64,000 bases of DNA from Dyella sp. ASV21 (GTDB lineage Bacteria > Pseudomonadota > Gammaproteobacteria > Xanthomonadales > Rhodanobacteraceae). A model generated the notes under the pieces. That model was given only the letters and a program-made list of their open reading frames with translations. It searched no databases and was not told the DNA's origin. Location of the stretch: positions 61,518 to 125,517 of the forward strand of contig NZ_JAELTT010000004.1 of the NCBI RefSeq assembly GCF_016428975.1, written 5' to 3'. This document shows, one piece after another, positions 26,315 through 34,692 of this stretch. Numbering within the stretch: position 1 is the first letter of the stretch; each line of letters begins with the position of its first letter. The translations under genes and the position numbers were made by a program.

Positions 26315-26697
26315 CAACGGCTCGCCTGGCTGTCACCGTTCTTCGCCAGCCAGCCATAGAAGTCCATGTTCTGGTACAGCGTGGGGTCGGCGGCGGCCGC
26401 ATCCGGCGGCAGCTCGCTATCGCTGTCGGTGGCGATGGCAGATGTACCTGTGCCCGCACCCGCCGGACCCTCCACCGGCGCCGAGAACATCAGCGCGGCA
26501 AAGGCGATGGCGGCGAAGGCGCCGGCCGGCAGCAAGAGCTGCAGCAGGCGATGGGCGAGCGAGGAACCTTCGGCACCGGCCAGTGCCGCGCGACGGGCCG
26601 CCCGCAACCGGGCCGCCGTGGCCGGATCGAGTTGATGGGCCGCTTCGCGGTAGAGCTCACGGGCGCGGCGTTCGAGGTGGTTATCAGGCGCTTTCAT
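26314..26697 (-). CDS. Small single-pass membrane protein of the sigma-factor operon (DUF3619/anti-sigma-like)
   Basis: A 127-residue protein. An N-terminal cytosolic helical segment (LERRARELYREAAHQLDPATAARLRAARRAAL) is followed by one TM (about 48-68, LLLPAGAFAAIAFAALMF) and a short periplasmic part with YGWLAKN near the end. The anti-sigma function is inferred from its place between an ECF sigma factor and DUF3106; no zinc-binding HxxxCxxC motif of ZAS anti-sigmas is present. ATG 26697 overlaps the sigma stop by four bases (ATGA) and has GGAGGA six bases upstream; ATG 26703 is too close to that site. Confidence 0.65.
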   Translation of the reverse strand: MKAPDNHLERRARELYREAAHQLDPATAARLRAARRAALAGAEGSSLAHRLLQLLLPAGAFAAIAFAALMFSAPVEGPAGAGTGTSAIATDSDSELPPDAAAADPTLYQNMDFYGWLAKNGDSQASR

Positions 26698-27320
26698 CGC
26701 CATTCCTCCAGTAGGTCACGCAAGCGTTGCAGCGCGCGCGACAGGTGTGTTTTTACGCTCCCTTCCGAACAACCCATGGCCTGTGCGGTCTCCGCCACAT
26801 CCAGGCCCTCCAGCACGCGCAGCATGAAAGCTTCGCGCTGGCGCTGGGGCAGCTTTTTCACGGCTGCTGCCATGTCCGCGTACGACTGCGAGTCGTGTAA
26901 GCGCTCGAGTGGGCCAGGCGAGGTATCCGCTGGGTCCCAGGCGGGCAGTTCCTCGCCATCTTCATCACGGCCACCTAGCCAGTTGACCATGATCGAGCGC
27001 ACCTTGCGGCGACGCTGTAAATCCACAATGCGACGGCGCAGGATGCCCCAGAACAGGGGTGTCCATTCCTGCGGCGGTTTGTCGCCGTAATGCTTGACCA
27101 GCCGCAGCATGGCGTCCTGCACGGCGTCCAGAGCGTCTTCCCGATGGCCCAGGTTCAACTCGGCCATGCGGAAGGCGCGACGTTCCACCTGCGCCAGAAA
27201 CGCATCCATCGAAGCCGGCACTGCGCGTGTATCGGTCAGCAGGTCGGCATCCAGGGTGGAGACGACGCTACTCATGACGTCATCGTCCAATTCGCCGGAC
27301 AGGGCATCCTGTGACTCCAT
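26694..27320 (-). CDS. ECF-type RNA polymerase sigma factor
   Basis: A 208-residue sigma-70-family protein with region 2 (HREDALDAVQDAMLRLVKHYGDKPPQEWTPLFWGILRRRIVDLQRR) and region 4 (LKKLPQRQREAFMLRVLEGLDVAETAQAMGCSEGSVKTHLSRALQRL-type HTH). It is the first gene of a translationally coupled three-gene operon that lies between pntAA and pntAb. ATG 27320 has AAGGA seven bases upstream; other in-frame starts lie at 27338 and 27341. The promoter and pntAb's run in opposite directions from the shared 93-bp gap. The target regulon is unknown; envelope stress is suggested by DUF3106. Confidence 0.8.
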   Translation of the reverse strand: MESQDALSGELDDDVMSSVVSTLDADLLTDTRAVPASMDAFLAQVERRAFRMAELNLGHREDALDAVQDAMLRLVKHYGDKPPQEWTPLFWGILRRRIVDLQRRRKVRSIMVNWLGGRDEDGEELPAWDPADTSPGPLERLHDSQSYADMAAAVKKLPQRQREAFMLRVLEGLDVAETAQAMGCSEGSVKTHLSRALQRLRDLLEEWR

Positions 27321-27413
27321 CGGTTCGTCCTTGTGCATCAACGCTCAAGGCTCGCGCAGGTTGACCCGCGTCCGTATGATGCGGGGACAACGATGTCCGG
27401 GCAGGGAGGGGTC

Positions 27414-27719
27414 ATGATCGACGGGTTCCTGGCGCTTTACATCTTTATGCTGGCCGCTTTCACGGGGTACGAGATCATCGCGCGGGTTCCGGTGATTCTC
27501 CACACGCCGTTGATGTCGGGTTCTAATTTCATTCACGGCATTGTGCTGGTCGGCGCCATGATTGCGCTAGGGCATGCCCAGACCACCTTCGAGCTGGTCA
27601 TCGGCTTTCTTGGCGTACTGCTGGGCGCCGGCAACGCGGCCGGCGGCTACGTGGTGACCGAGCGCATGCTGGAGATGTTCAAGGCCAGCAAGCCCGCCGT
27701 AAGCAAGGAGTCCAAGTAA
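27414..27719 (+). CDS. pntAb: NAD(P) transhydrogenase, subunit alpha part 2 (membrane)
   Basis: A 101-residue hydrophobic protein with about three helices: FLALYIFMLAAFTGYEIIARVP, HTPLMSGSNFIHGIVLVGAMIALGH and LVIGFLGVLLGAGNAAGGYVVTERML. This is the separate alpha-2/membrane subunit of proton-translocating transhydrogenase. ATG 27414 has a GGGAGGGG ribosome-binding site; its stop overlaps pntB by one base (TAATG). The domain-I partner pntAA lies 1.7 kb upstream beyond the sigma operon. Confidence 0.9.
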   Translation: MIDGFLALYIFMLAAFTGYEIIARVPVILHTPLMSGSNFIHGIVLVGAMIALGHAQTTFELVIGFLGVLLGAGNAAGGYVVTERMLEMFKASKPAVSKESK

Positions 27720-29152
27720 TGGCCTGGCTGCCGATGGTGATCAAGGCCTGTTACTTCCTCGCTGCCCTGCTGTTCATTCTCGGTCTCAAGCGGATGAGCT
27801 CGCCGCGCACGGCGCGGGGCGGCATCGTCTGGGCGGGCGTGGGCATGCTGGTGGCGGTGCTGGCGACCTTCGCCCTGCCGGACATCCATAACCGGGGGCT
27901 GATCCTGGCGGCGGTGCTCATTGGCGTCACGGCGGCCTGGTGGTCAGGGCGCCGGGTTGCGATGACGGCCATGCCGCAGATGGTGGCCCTCTACAACGGC
28001 ATGGGCGGTGGCGCGGCGGCGGCCATCGGCGCCGCGGAGCTGTTCAGCTACGCCAGCAACTCGGTCACGTTGCTCGATGGCGGCCAATTCACCGCCAACG
28101 GCGCGGCTACCCCGGGGGCGGCCCAGTTGACGCTGGCGGTGCTGGGCGCCCTGATCGGCTCGGTGAGTTTTTCTGGTTCGCTGATCGCCTTCGCCAAGCT
28201 GCAAGGGTGGCTGGACAAGCGCTTCGTGTTTCCCGGCCAGCGGGTAATCAACCTGTTGGTGCTGGCCGGGGCCGTGGTGTTGGGCGCGATGATCGCCGGG
28301 GGGCAGCTCAGCATGCCGCTGATCGTCAGCTTCTTCGTGCTGGCGCTGCTGTTCGGGCTGATGATGACCCTGCCCATCGGCGGCGCCGACATGCCGGTGG
28401 TGATCTCGCTGTACAACGCGTTTACCGGCCTGGCGGTGGCGTTTGAGGGTTTCGTGCTGCAGAACGAGGCGATGATCATCGCCGGCACGGTGGTTGGTGC
28501 GGCGGGCACCTTGCTGACCCAGCTGATGGCCAGGGCGATGAACCGCTCCATCGGCAACGTATTGTTCGGCAGCTTTGGCGCGGCGGCCGGGGCGGAGGCC
28601 CAGGCCATCGGCGGCAGCCAAAAGCCGATCGAGGCGAGCGACGCGGCGGTGATGATGGCCTACGCCGAGCGCGTGGTGATCGTGCCGGGCTACGGCATGG
28701 CCGTGGCGCAGGCGCAACACAAGGTGTGGGAGTTCGCCAAGCTGCTGATCGAGCGTGGGGTGAAGGTGAAGTTTGCCATTCATCCGGTGGCCGGCCGCAT
28801 GCCGGGCCACATGAACGTGCTGCTGGCCGAGGCGGGCGTGCCGTACGATCTGATCGCCGACATGGATGACATCAACCCCGAGTTCCCCAATACCGATGTG
28901 GCGTTGGTTATCGGCGCCAACGACGTGGTGAACCCGCTGGCCAAGACCGATCCGGCGTCACCGATCTACGGCATGCCGATCCTGGACGTGGCGGCGGCCA
29001 AGCAGGTGATCGTCGTCAAGCGCGGCAAGGGCACCGGCTTTGCGGGTATCGAGAACGCGCTGTTCTATGCCGATAACGCGCGCATGCTCTATGGCGACGG
29101 CCAGGCCGCGGCGGGCCAGCTGGTGGCGGAGCTGAAGACGCTGGACGTCTAG
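27719..29152 (+). CDS. pntB: NAD(P) transhydrogenase, subunit beta
   Basis: A 477-residue subunit with about eight to nine membrane helices and a C-terminal NADP-binding domain III. NYNGMGGGAAAAIGAAE-type motif appears as ALYNGMGGGAAAAIG, GGADMPVVISLYNAFTGLAVAFEGF lines the channel, and VIVPGYGMAVAQAQHKVWE starts domain III. It couples proton entry to hydride transfer from NADH to NADP+, supplying NADPH. Overlaps pntAb, so both are co-translated. An inverted repeat GCCTCGG/CCGAGGC flanks 29168-29207 after its stop. Confidence 0.93.
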   Translation: MAWLPMVIKACYFLAALLFILGLKRMSSPRTARGGIVWAGVGMLVAVLATFALPDIHNRGLILAAVLIGVTAAWWSGRRVAMTAMPQMVALYNGMGGGAAAAIGAAELFSYASNSVTLLDGGQFTANGAATPGAAQLTLAVLGALIGSVSFSGSLIAFAKLQGWLDKRFVFPGQRVINLLVLAGAVVLGAMIAGGQLSMPLIVSFFVLALLFGLMMTLPIGGADMPVVISLYNAFTGLAVAFEGFVLQNEAMIIAGTVVGAAGTLLTQLMARAMNRSIGNVLFGSFGAAAGAEAQAIGGSQKPIEASDAAVMMAYAERVVIVPGYGMAVAQAQHKVWEFAKLLIERGVKVKFAIHPVAGRMPGHMNVLLAEAGVPYDLIADMDDINPEFPNTDVALVIGANDVVNPLAKTDPASPIYGMPILDVAAAKQVIVVKRGKGTGFAGIENALFYADNARMLYGDGQAAAGQLVAELKTLDV

Positions 29153-29208
29153 CGCAGCTGAATCAAGGCCTCGGCGAGGGTAGATGTCTTGCCTTGCCAC
29201 CCGAGGCT

Positions 29209-29652
29209 TCAGTCGCGAGCGGGGGGGCGCTTGGCGCCGGCCCGGATCGCCGCGACAGCCGCCAGGCCAGCGCCGGCTGCGTACCAACCGTAGTCGGTCG
29301 TCAGGCCGCCGAGCTTGCTCAACTGCAGCAGCAGCCCCAGGCCGGCCGTGCGCAGGGCATCGACCAGGCCAAGGCCCATCAGGCCGGCAATACGCGCGCC
29401 CGCCGTGAGCAGGTTCACATAGACCGCTGCCACCAGCACTGCCAGCCCGGCGAGCAGAGCGGCTCCCGCGCCAGAGGGGCGTACCCAGGCTCGCATGACC
29501 TTGCCCAGCGCCCAGCCGATCAGCAACGCCAGCCAGGGCAGCGGGCGTTGCAGGTACAGGGTGGGCACCATCCATACCGCCCCAGCGGCCAGGCCCAGCG
29601 CAAGGGCGCTGATCAGGGCGAAGCCCCAGGAAAAGACACGCCGTGCGCTCAT
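29209..29652 (-). CDS. Predicted four-helix membrane protein
   Basis: A 147-residue protein with about four hydrophobic segments: FALISALALGLAAGAVWMVP, LPWLALLIGWALGKVMRAWV, GAALLAGLAVLVAAVYVNLL and YGWYAAGAGLAAVAAIRAG. I do not recognise the family; homologues next to vitamin-transport or Suf genes in xanthomonads are annotated as hypothetical. ATG 29652 is chosen over a longer frame to 29799 that crosses repetitive intergenic sequence. Confidence 0.6.
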   Translation of the reverse strand: MSARRVFSWGFALISALALGLAAGAVWMVPTLYLQRPLPWLALLIGWALGKVMRAWVRPSGAGAALLAGLAVLVAAVYVNLLTAGARIAGLMGLGLVDALRTAGLGLLLQLSKLGGLTTDYGWYAAGAGLAAVAAIRAGAKRPPARD

Positions 29653-29869
29653 GGCTGGCGGAACGTGGACAGGGTGAAAGGCACGGTGGGTCCGAACGTA
29701 AAAAGGACCATCATAGCGCGGACATGCCCGGGCCCGATGTCGGATTGGGCCGCTCCGGCCCTTGAGTTTGGCCCGCTCCGGCCTGATGTGAGCGGGCATG
29801 CCCGCCTGTCAGGCGGCATAATAGCGAGCTTGGCGCGGCCGGTTGTCGTGCCCTTGGAAGAGATTTGGC
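29653..29869. other. Divergent promoter region with palindromes before sufT
   Basis: This gap separates the membrane protein (-) and sufT (+). It carries a direct repeat of GGCCCGCTCCGGCC-like sequence (about 29747-29784) and a perfect palindrome GCGGGCATGCCCGC (about 29790-29803). A small hairpin CGCCTG/CAGGCG comes next, then CATAAT before the sufT start, a possible -10. No operator family can be assigned. Confidence 0.45.
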
Positions 29870-30427
29870 ATGAGTGGTTTCAGTCTTAGCAGCGAGCCTT
29901 TCACCCTGGAGCGCGACTGTCAGGCAGTCATGGTGCCGCAAGGGGAGTCGGTGACGTTGCCCGCGGGCCAGATCGGCTATATCACCCAGGCGCTGGGTGG
30001 CAGCTTTACGGTGTATGTGGAGGGCAACCTGTTCCGCATCGCCGGAAACGACGCCGACGCGCTGGGCAAGGAGCCCCCTCCGCCGATCGAGTTGGCGGCG
30101 GACGCCACCGATGCCGACGTGGAAGCGTTGGTATGGCAGCAGCTGCGTACCGTGTTCGACCCGGAAATTCCGATCAACGTGGTGGAGCTGGGACTGGTCT
30201 ACGACGTGAGCCTGGAGAATGTGGCGTCCGACCAGCGCAAGGTCTACGTAAAGATGACGCTGACCGCGCCGGGCTGCGGCATGGGCGACATCCTGGTGGA
30301 CGACGTGCGCACCAAGCTGGAGTTGATTCCCACCGTGGCCGAGGCCGATGTGGACTTGGTGTTCGATCCGCCGTGGAATCACTCGATGATGTCCGATGTC
30401 GCCAAGCTTGAAACGGGCATGCTCTAA
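29870..30427 (+). CDS. sufT: SufT, MIP18/DUF59-type Fe-S cluster maturation protein
   Basis: A 185-residue protein. The MIP18/DUF59 domain occupies about 85-180: VWQQLRTVFDPEIPINVVELGLVYDV, then LTAPGCGMGDILVDDVRTKLE with the conserved Cys, and LVFDPPWNHSMMSDVAKLE. The N-terminal part is the SufT-specific extension with CQAVMVPQGE. It aids Fe-S cluster delivery. No suf operon is in the window, so it stands apart. ATG 29870 has GGAAGAG upstream; the longer frame from 29843 uses no ribosome-binding site. A hairpin with AAGTGGCC arms at 30458-30478 follows. Confidence 0.88.
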   Translation: MSGFSLSSEPFTLERDCQAVMVPQGESVTLPAGQIGYITQALGGSFTVYVEGNLFRIAGNDADALGKEPPPPIELAADATDADVEALVWQQLRTVFDPEIPINVVELGLVYDVSLENVASDQRKVYVKMTLTAPGCGMGDILVDDVRTKLELIPTVAEADVDLVFDPPWNHSMMSDVAKLETGML

Positions 30428-30457
30428 GCGACGGTTCCGCATCGTTTCCCGGCGAGG

Positions 30458-30478
30458 AAGTGGCCGGGCAGGCCACTT
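30458..30478 (+). terminator. Probable terminator after sufT
   Basis: AAGTGGCC (30458-30465) pairs with GGCCACTT (30471-30478) across a five-base loop, followed by a short T-tract. The stem lies 31 bp after the sufT stop. Confidence 0.5.
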
Positions 30479-30897
30479 TCCAACGCCTTATTCCCCACGA
30501 TCGTGGGCCGCGCCGCGCCGCGCCGCGCTCGCCGTGCGGCCTGGTCCACATCAACGTGCCCATGGTCGGGTGCGGTGGGGGCTGCTGACGTGGCGATTGA
30601 GCGGTTGAAGCGCGAAAAGCGGCGGTTCAAGGGTCGGCTCTAAGCCATCTCACGTCGGGTCCATCCACGCGAACGCATCGCTGGTGGAGCGTCGCAACGG
30701 CGCTCTAGGGAAAGCATTCGGTGAGCGAAATTTAATTACCGTTTAGGTTTGTCGGGGCGTGTTATACGCTTCGTCGCATCGGTATTCGCAAATTAATTCG
30801 CCGATGGTCGCTGCGCCATCCGCAACATTACTCGACGGGCATGCTCGATTCAGATCGAGATAATCACCGCGCCATGCGGTTTTGCGAGTAGTCGAGT

Positions 30898-30923
30898 AAA
30901 TGGTCATAAGCATATGACCATTT
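30898..30923. repeat. Perfect 11-bp inverted repeat, candidate operator
   Basis: AAATGGTCATA and TATGACCATTT are exact complements around a four-base centre. The dimensions suit a dimeric repressor or an RNA hairpin. Confidence 0.6.
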
Positions 30924-30977
30924 TGTCTAGTGCAATGAATCCAATGGCAAATACGTACTTTCCAGTGAAAGGAAGGT

Positions 30978-31065
30978 TTGGTGAAAGCCTTGATTCATAA
31001 CGCAAGTAATGGCGATTTTGTTATTGGGTTTCGCATTTATTTGCTTGCGTGATGGCTTTCGCCAA
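30978..31065. repeat. Nested long stem-loop
   Basis: TTGGTGAAAGCC (30978-30989) pairs with GGCTTTCGCCAA (31054-31065) with one G-U wobble, and inside it ACGCAAG (31000-31006) pairs with CTTGCGT (31044-31050). It is large enough to be a structured RNA, on either strand. Confidence 0.55.
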
Positions 31066-31368
31066 AGCGGTTTTTTCGCATTGACGCTTCGAATTTTCTT
31101 GATTAGCGTCAATTAATCCGTGAGCGGGAGGGTTGACGGATGGTCCCATGGCGGCGTCAGCACCGGTTTTTAACGGATGCGTGCCGCTCGACGAAGTCTG
31201 AGCCGGACTTGCTGTTCTAGGGAGTGCAGGGGTAGCGCAAGTCCAGGCGCCAATCGGATCGCAAGACAGTCACGAAAGCTGATGCCGTGCTCTCACGGCA
31301 ACCCGAGCATGTGGTGCGTCGCACCGCATCGGGGAGGTTTGTTCTCAAAAAACGTCAAGGAGACATGA

Positions 31369-34041
31369 ATGACTGTTCGTATCGATTTTCGGGGAAAAGC
31401 TCTGCGCCAGGCGTTGTTGCCGCTGGCGGTTTCGTTCGCCATGGCCGGCTCGGTGCACGCGGCCAGCGCTGACACATGGGTGACCACGCGCACCCAGGCT
31501 GCCATGGTGAAGGCGGCCGCGCCGGCCACCGCCGCGACCACGGCGGCCACGACCTCCGTGGCGCATCCGGGCTGGACCCTGAGCATGCACGGCGCGCCCA
31601 CCGTGGACGCGGCCCTGGTGTCGCCGCTGGAAGCCAGTAAGCCGGTGCATGTGGAGTTGAGCCTGAACCTGCGCAACGTGGATGAGCTGCGCGGCTTTCT
31701 TCAGGCGGTGAACGACCCCACCAGCGCCCAGTTCCACCATTTCCTCACCCCGGCGCAGTTCAAGGCACGTTACGCGCCGAGCGACGCCGACGTGGCCCAA
31801 GTCGCCGCGCATCTGCGCCAGGCGGGTTTCACCAACGTGCACATCGCGGGCAACAACCTGCTGGTGTCGGCCGACGGCAATGCCACGACGGTGAGCGCGG
31901 CTTTCCGCACTACCCTGCGTACCTTCGCCTATGGCGGCAAGCAGCGCATCGCCAACGATGCGCCGGTGCAGGTGCCGCAGGCGCTGGGGGGTATCGTCGA
32001 TGCGGTACTGGGTCTGCAGAACTTCAATGTGCCGCACACCATGCATCGCATCCTGGGGCCGACGCCGCACGCGGGCACGCAAGCCGTGGGCATCCAGGCC
32101 ACCGGCAGCCAGGTGTCGCACAACCCACAGGATTTCCCCGCGATCTACGACGTGGGCAGCACGCCCACCGCGTCCAACACCACGGTGGGTATCGTCACCT
32201 GGGGTGACCTCACCCAGACCATTACCGACCTCAACACCTTCACCACCAATGCGGGCCTGAGCAAGGTCAACACCAAGGTGGTGAAGACGGGCACCAGCGC
32301 GTACGCGGACGACCCCAATGGCGACGGCGAGTGGAACCTGGACAGCCAGACCATCACGGGCACCTCCGGTGGCGTGAATACGCTGGTGTTCTATACCGCG
32401 CCCAACTGCGATGCGAACGACAGCTGCCTTACCGACGCGGCCATCACCGCTGCCTACAATCGCGCAGTGACCGACAACGTGGCGAAGGTAATCAACGTTT
32501 CGCTGGGCGAGGACGAAACCGCCGCCAACAGCTCAGGCACCCAGGCGGCCGACGACAAGATCTTCGCGCAGGCGGTGGCGCAGGGGCAGACCTTCTCCAT
32601 CGCTTCGGGCGATGCGGGTGTGTACCAGTGGTCGGCCGATCCCACCGAAGGCGCACCGGGTTACGTCACCAATTCGGCCGGCACGGTGGAGATTTCGCTT
32701 AGCCATTATTCGGTGAGCGAACCGGCCACGTCGCCCAACGTGGTGGCGGTGGGCGGCACCACGCTGAGCACCAGCGGCACCACCTGGACGGGCGAGACGG
32801 TGTGGAACGAAGGCCTGGCGGCCATCGATCCGTCCAATGGCGACAACAACCAGCGCCTGTGGGCCACCGGCGGCGGCGTGAGCTTGTTTGAAACCGCGCC
32901 GGCATGGCAGACCACCGCGCTGGGTTCCACCGCAACCAAGCGTCAGGTGCCGGACTTGGCATTCGATGCAGCGCAGTCCACGGGCGCCAACATCATCATT
33001 CAGGGCACCAGTTACCAGATTGGCGGCACCAGCCTGGCTTCGCCGATCTTCGTGGGTATCTGGGCGCGCATCCTCTCGGCCAATAACAACAGCCTGGGCC
33101 TGCCCACCCAGAACATGTACAAGTACTTCCCCACCGATGCCACGCCGCTGCATGACGTGACCTCGGGCAACAATGGCTACAACGGCTATGGTTACAGCGC
33201 CAAGGCCGGCTACGACAACACCACCGGCTGGGGCAGCCTGGATATCGCCAAGTTCAGTGCGTATGTGACCAAGTACTGGGGCGGCAGCAGCGGTGGTGGC
33301 GGCACGGGCGGCACGCCCACCGCCAACTTCGGTTACACCACCAGCGGCCTCACGGCGAACTTCACCGATAGCTCCACCGATAGCGGCGGCAGCATTTCCT
33401 CCTACGCCTGGACCTTCGGCGATGGCGGTACCGCCACCACGGCCAGCCCCAGTCACACCTACGCGGCGGCGGGTACGTATACCGTCACCGAGACGGTGAC
33501 CGATGGCGTGAGCGGCAAGACCTCCAGCAAGTCCGCCTCGGTAACGGTGACGTCCAGCGCACCGCAGCAGATCATCGCCAATCCGGGTTTTGAAACCGGT
33601 ACCGCCAGCCCGTGGTCGATGAGCTCGGGCGTGCTGTGCAGCAACAGCACCTGCAGTGGCGAGACGGCGCACAGCGGCACCTGGTTCGCCTGGTTGGATG
33701 GCTACGGCAGCACGCACACCGACACGGTGTCGCAAAGCGTGGCCATTCCCAGCGGCAAAAGCTCGGCCAAGCTGACTTTCTACCTGCACATCGACACCGC
33801 CGAAACCAGCAAGACGGCTGCGAACGACAAGCTCAGCGTACAGGTGCTCAACAGCAGCGGCACCGTGCTCAAGACCTTGGCGACGTACTCGAACCTCAAC
33901 GCGGCGTCGGGCTATACGCAGGCCAGCTTCGACTTGAGTGCGTACATCGGGCAGACGGTGACGCTGAAGTTCACCGGCACGGAGAATGCCTCGCGGCAGA
34001 CTTCGTTCGTGCTCGATGACGTGAACCTCACCGTGCAGTAA
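31369..34041 (+). CDS. Secreted S53 (sedolisin/pseudomonalisin-type) peptidase with PKD domain
   Basis: An 890-residue exported protease. A signal peptide ([22 protein letters not shown]) is followed by an S53 propeptide to about 220. The catalytic domain has Glu321 and Asp325 in GEWNLDSQ, oxyanion Asp415 in ASGDAGVY and Ser555 in GGTSLASP. Calcium-site sequence HDVTSGNNG...[10 protein letters not shown] comes before about 635. A Gly-rich linker leads to a PKD domain (about 645-735), then a C-terminal beta-rich region with [14 protein letters not shown] that may bind carbohydrate or assist secretion. It is a pepstatin-insensitive acid protease for extracellular protein degradation. Start 31369 has AAGGAG seven bases upstream. 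A strong terminator follows. Confidence 0.93.
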   Translation: MTVRIDFRGKALRQALLPLAVSFAMAGSVHAASADTWVTTRTQAAMVKAAAPATAATTAATTSVAHPGWTLSMHGAPTVDAALVSPLEASKPVHVELSLNLRNVDELRGFLQAVNDPTSAQFHHFLTPAQFKARYAPSDADVAQVAAHLRQAGFTNVHIAGNNLLVSADGNATTVSAAFRTTLRTFAYGGKQRIANDAPVQVPQALGGIVDAVLGLQNFNVPHTMHRILGPTPHAGTQAVGIQATGSQVSHNPQDFPAIYDVGSTPTASNTTVGIVTWGDLTQTITDLNTFTTNAGLSKVNTKVVKTGTSAYADDPNGDGEWNLDSQTITGTSGGVNTLVFYTAPNCDANDSCLTDAAITAAYNRAVTDNVAKVINVSLGEDETAANSSGTQAADDKIFAQAVAQGQTFSIASGDAGVYQWSADPTEGAPGYVTNSAGTVEISLSHYSVSEPATSPNVVAVGGTTLSTSGTTWTGETVWNEGLAAIDPSNGDNNQRLWATGGGVSLFETAPAWQTTALGSTATKRQVPDLAFDAAQSTGANIIIQGTSYQIGGTSLASPIFVGIWARILSANNNSLGLPTQNMYKYFPTDATPLHDVTSGNNGYNGYGYSAKAGYDNTTGWGSLDIAKFSAYVTKYWGGSSGGGGTGGTPTANFGYTTSGLTANFTDSSTDSGGSISSYAWTFGDGGTATTASPSHTYAAAGTYTVTETVTDGVSGKTSSKSASVTVTSSAPQQIIANPGFETGTASPWSMSSGVLCSNSTCSGETAHSGTWFAWLDGYGSTHTDTVSQSVAIPSGKSSAKLTFYLHIDTAETSKTAANDKLSVQVLNSSGTVLKTLATYSNLNAASGYTQASFDLSAYIGQTVTLKFTGTENASRQTSFVLDDVNLTVQ

Positions 34042-34070
34042 TCGGGCGCGCTTCCTTCGCCCTGAAAAGC

Positions 34071-34102
34071 AAACGGCCCGGTCAGCGATGACCGGGCCGT
34101 TT
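34071..34102. terminator. Strong bidirectional terminator after the S53 peptidase
   Basis: AAACGGCCCGGTCA and TGACCGGGCCGTTT form a perfect 14-bp stem with a four-base loop. It serves the protease on the plus strand and the asparaginase-like gene (stop at 34122) on the minus strand. Confidence 0.9.
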
Positions 34103-34121
34103 GTCGTCAAGGCGAGGGCGA

Positions 34122-34613
34122 TCAGCCGTTGGCTTCTTCGAAGCGATTGGCGTCGCGGTTCTTGCGCACCTTGGCCGGGTCCCACACGCGGCCGTTCATG
34201 GTGATGTAGACGCCATCGGGCAGCGTCTGCACCGCCGCGACGGCACAGCCGATGTTGAACACCGCATCCGAGCCCTGGAAACGAGCCGGGTTGAGCGCGC
34301 CGGTAAGCACGATCACCTTGCCCTTGATGTGGGCCAGCTCGCGCGCCGTTTCCACCATGGTGTCGGTGCCGTGCGTCACCAGCACATGGCGATGCGGCTG
34401 CGCCTCGATGGTGGAGCGCACCAGCGCACGGTCTTCCTCGGTGATGTGCAGACTGTCCTTGCGCAGAATCGGGATCACGTCGAACTGGAACGCGACACCG
34501 AGCTGGCCCAGGATCTCGCCGATCTGCGGGGCGCCGATCTTGTAATCCGACTTGTCGTCGAAGTAGATCTTGTCGATGGTGCCGCCGGTGGTGACGATGG
34601 TCAGATGCTGCAT
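34122..34613 (-). CDS. Short asparaginase-domain protein (N-terminal half only)
   Basis: A 163-residue protein equivalent to only the N-terminal domain of type I/II L-asparaginase (~330 residues). The first catalytic motif is present (TIVTTGGTIDKIYFDD, Thr12) and so is the second, VTHGTDTMVETA. The C-terminal domain, which completes the active site, is missing, with no remnant downstream since a terminator follows at once. Such half-length proteins form a recognised group in gammaproteobacteria, so it looks like a stable family, not a broken gene. It may be a dimeric asparaginase-like enzyme or a non-enzymatic regulator. Confidence 0.75.
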   Translation of the reverse strand: MQHLTIVTTGGTIDKIYFDDKSDYKIGAPQIGEILGQLGVAFQFDVIPILRKDSLHITEEDRALVRSTIEAQPHRHVLVTHGTDTMVETARELAHIKGKVIVLTGALNPARFQGSDAVFNIGCAVAAVQTLPDGVYITMNGRVWDPAKVRKNRDANRFEEANG

Positions 34614-34692
34614 GGTCTGTGATCGCGAGGTAGGGGAAGCGGCTATTTTAGCGAGTGCGGCCTCCCCGTGCTCGCGGCGTCCGCAGCCCCGC

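Larger units (their letters stand above)
30428..31368. other. Long non-coding stretch: sufT 3' region and structured AT-rich leader of the S53 protease
   Basis: No credible gene is present in 940 bp. The first 300 bp hold a hairpin (30458-30478), a perfect palindrome CCCACGATCGTGGG (30494-30507) and tandem GCCGC repeats. From about 30720 to 31120 base composition becomes markedly AT-richer than the window. This part is dense in inverted repeats: TTACTCGAC/GTCGAGTAA (30828-30899) around CTCGAT/ATCGAG, AAATGGTCATA/TATGACCATTT (30898-30923), a nested long stem (30978-31065) and ATTGACGC/GCGTCAAT (31080-31113). The last 250 bp are the presumptive promoter and 5' leader of the protease. A 61-codon minus frame here has no ribosome-binding site or homology I recognise. 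Confidence 0.7.

Noticed and set aside
29747..29803. Repeated GGCCCGCTCCGGCC blocks before sufT as a mobile element
   Set aside because: Too short and without terminal repeats or target duplications; listed only as part of the divergent promoter region.
30508..30530. GCCGC tandem run as a possible simple-sequence element or CRISPR-like repeat
   Set aside because: Units are five bases, few in number and adjacent; it has neither spacer structure nor array length, so it is GC-rich low complexity.
30927..31112. A 61-codon minus-strand frame in the AT-rich leader (Lys/Asn-rich)
   Set aside because: No ribosome-binding site, and it coincides with the nested inverted repeats, which explain the sequence better.
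34122..34613. The short asparaginase as a frameshifted pseudogene
   Set aside because: No trace of the C-terminal half lies downstream in any frame before the terminator, and comparable half-length proteins are known, so a stable short family is more likely.
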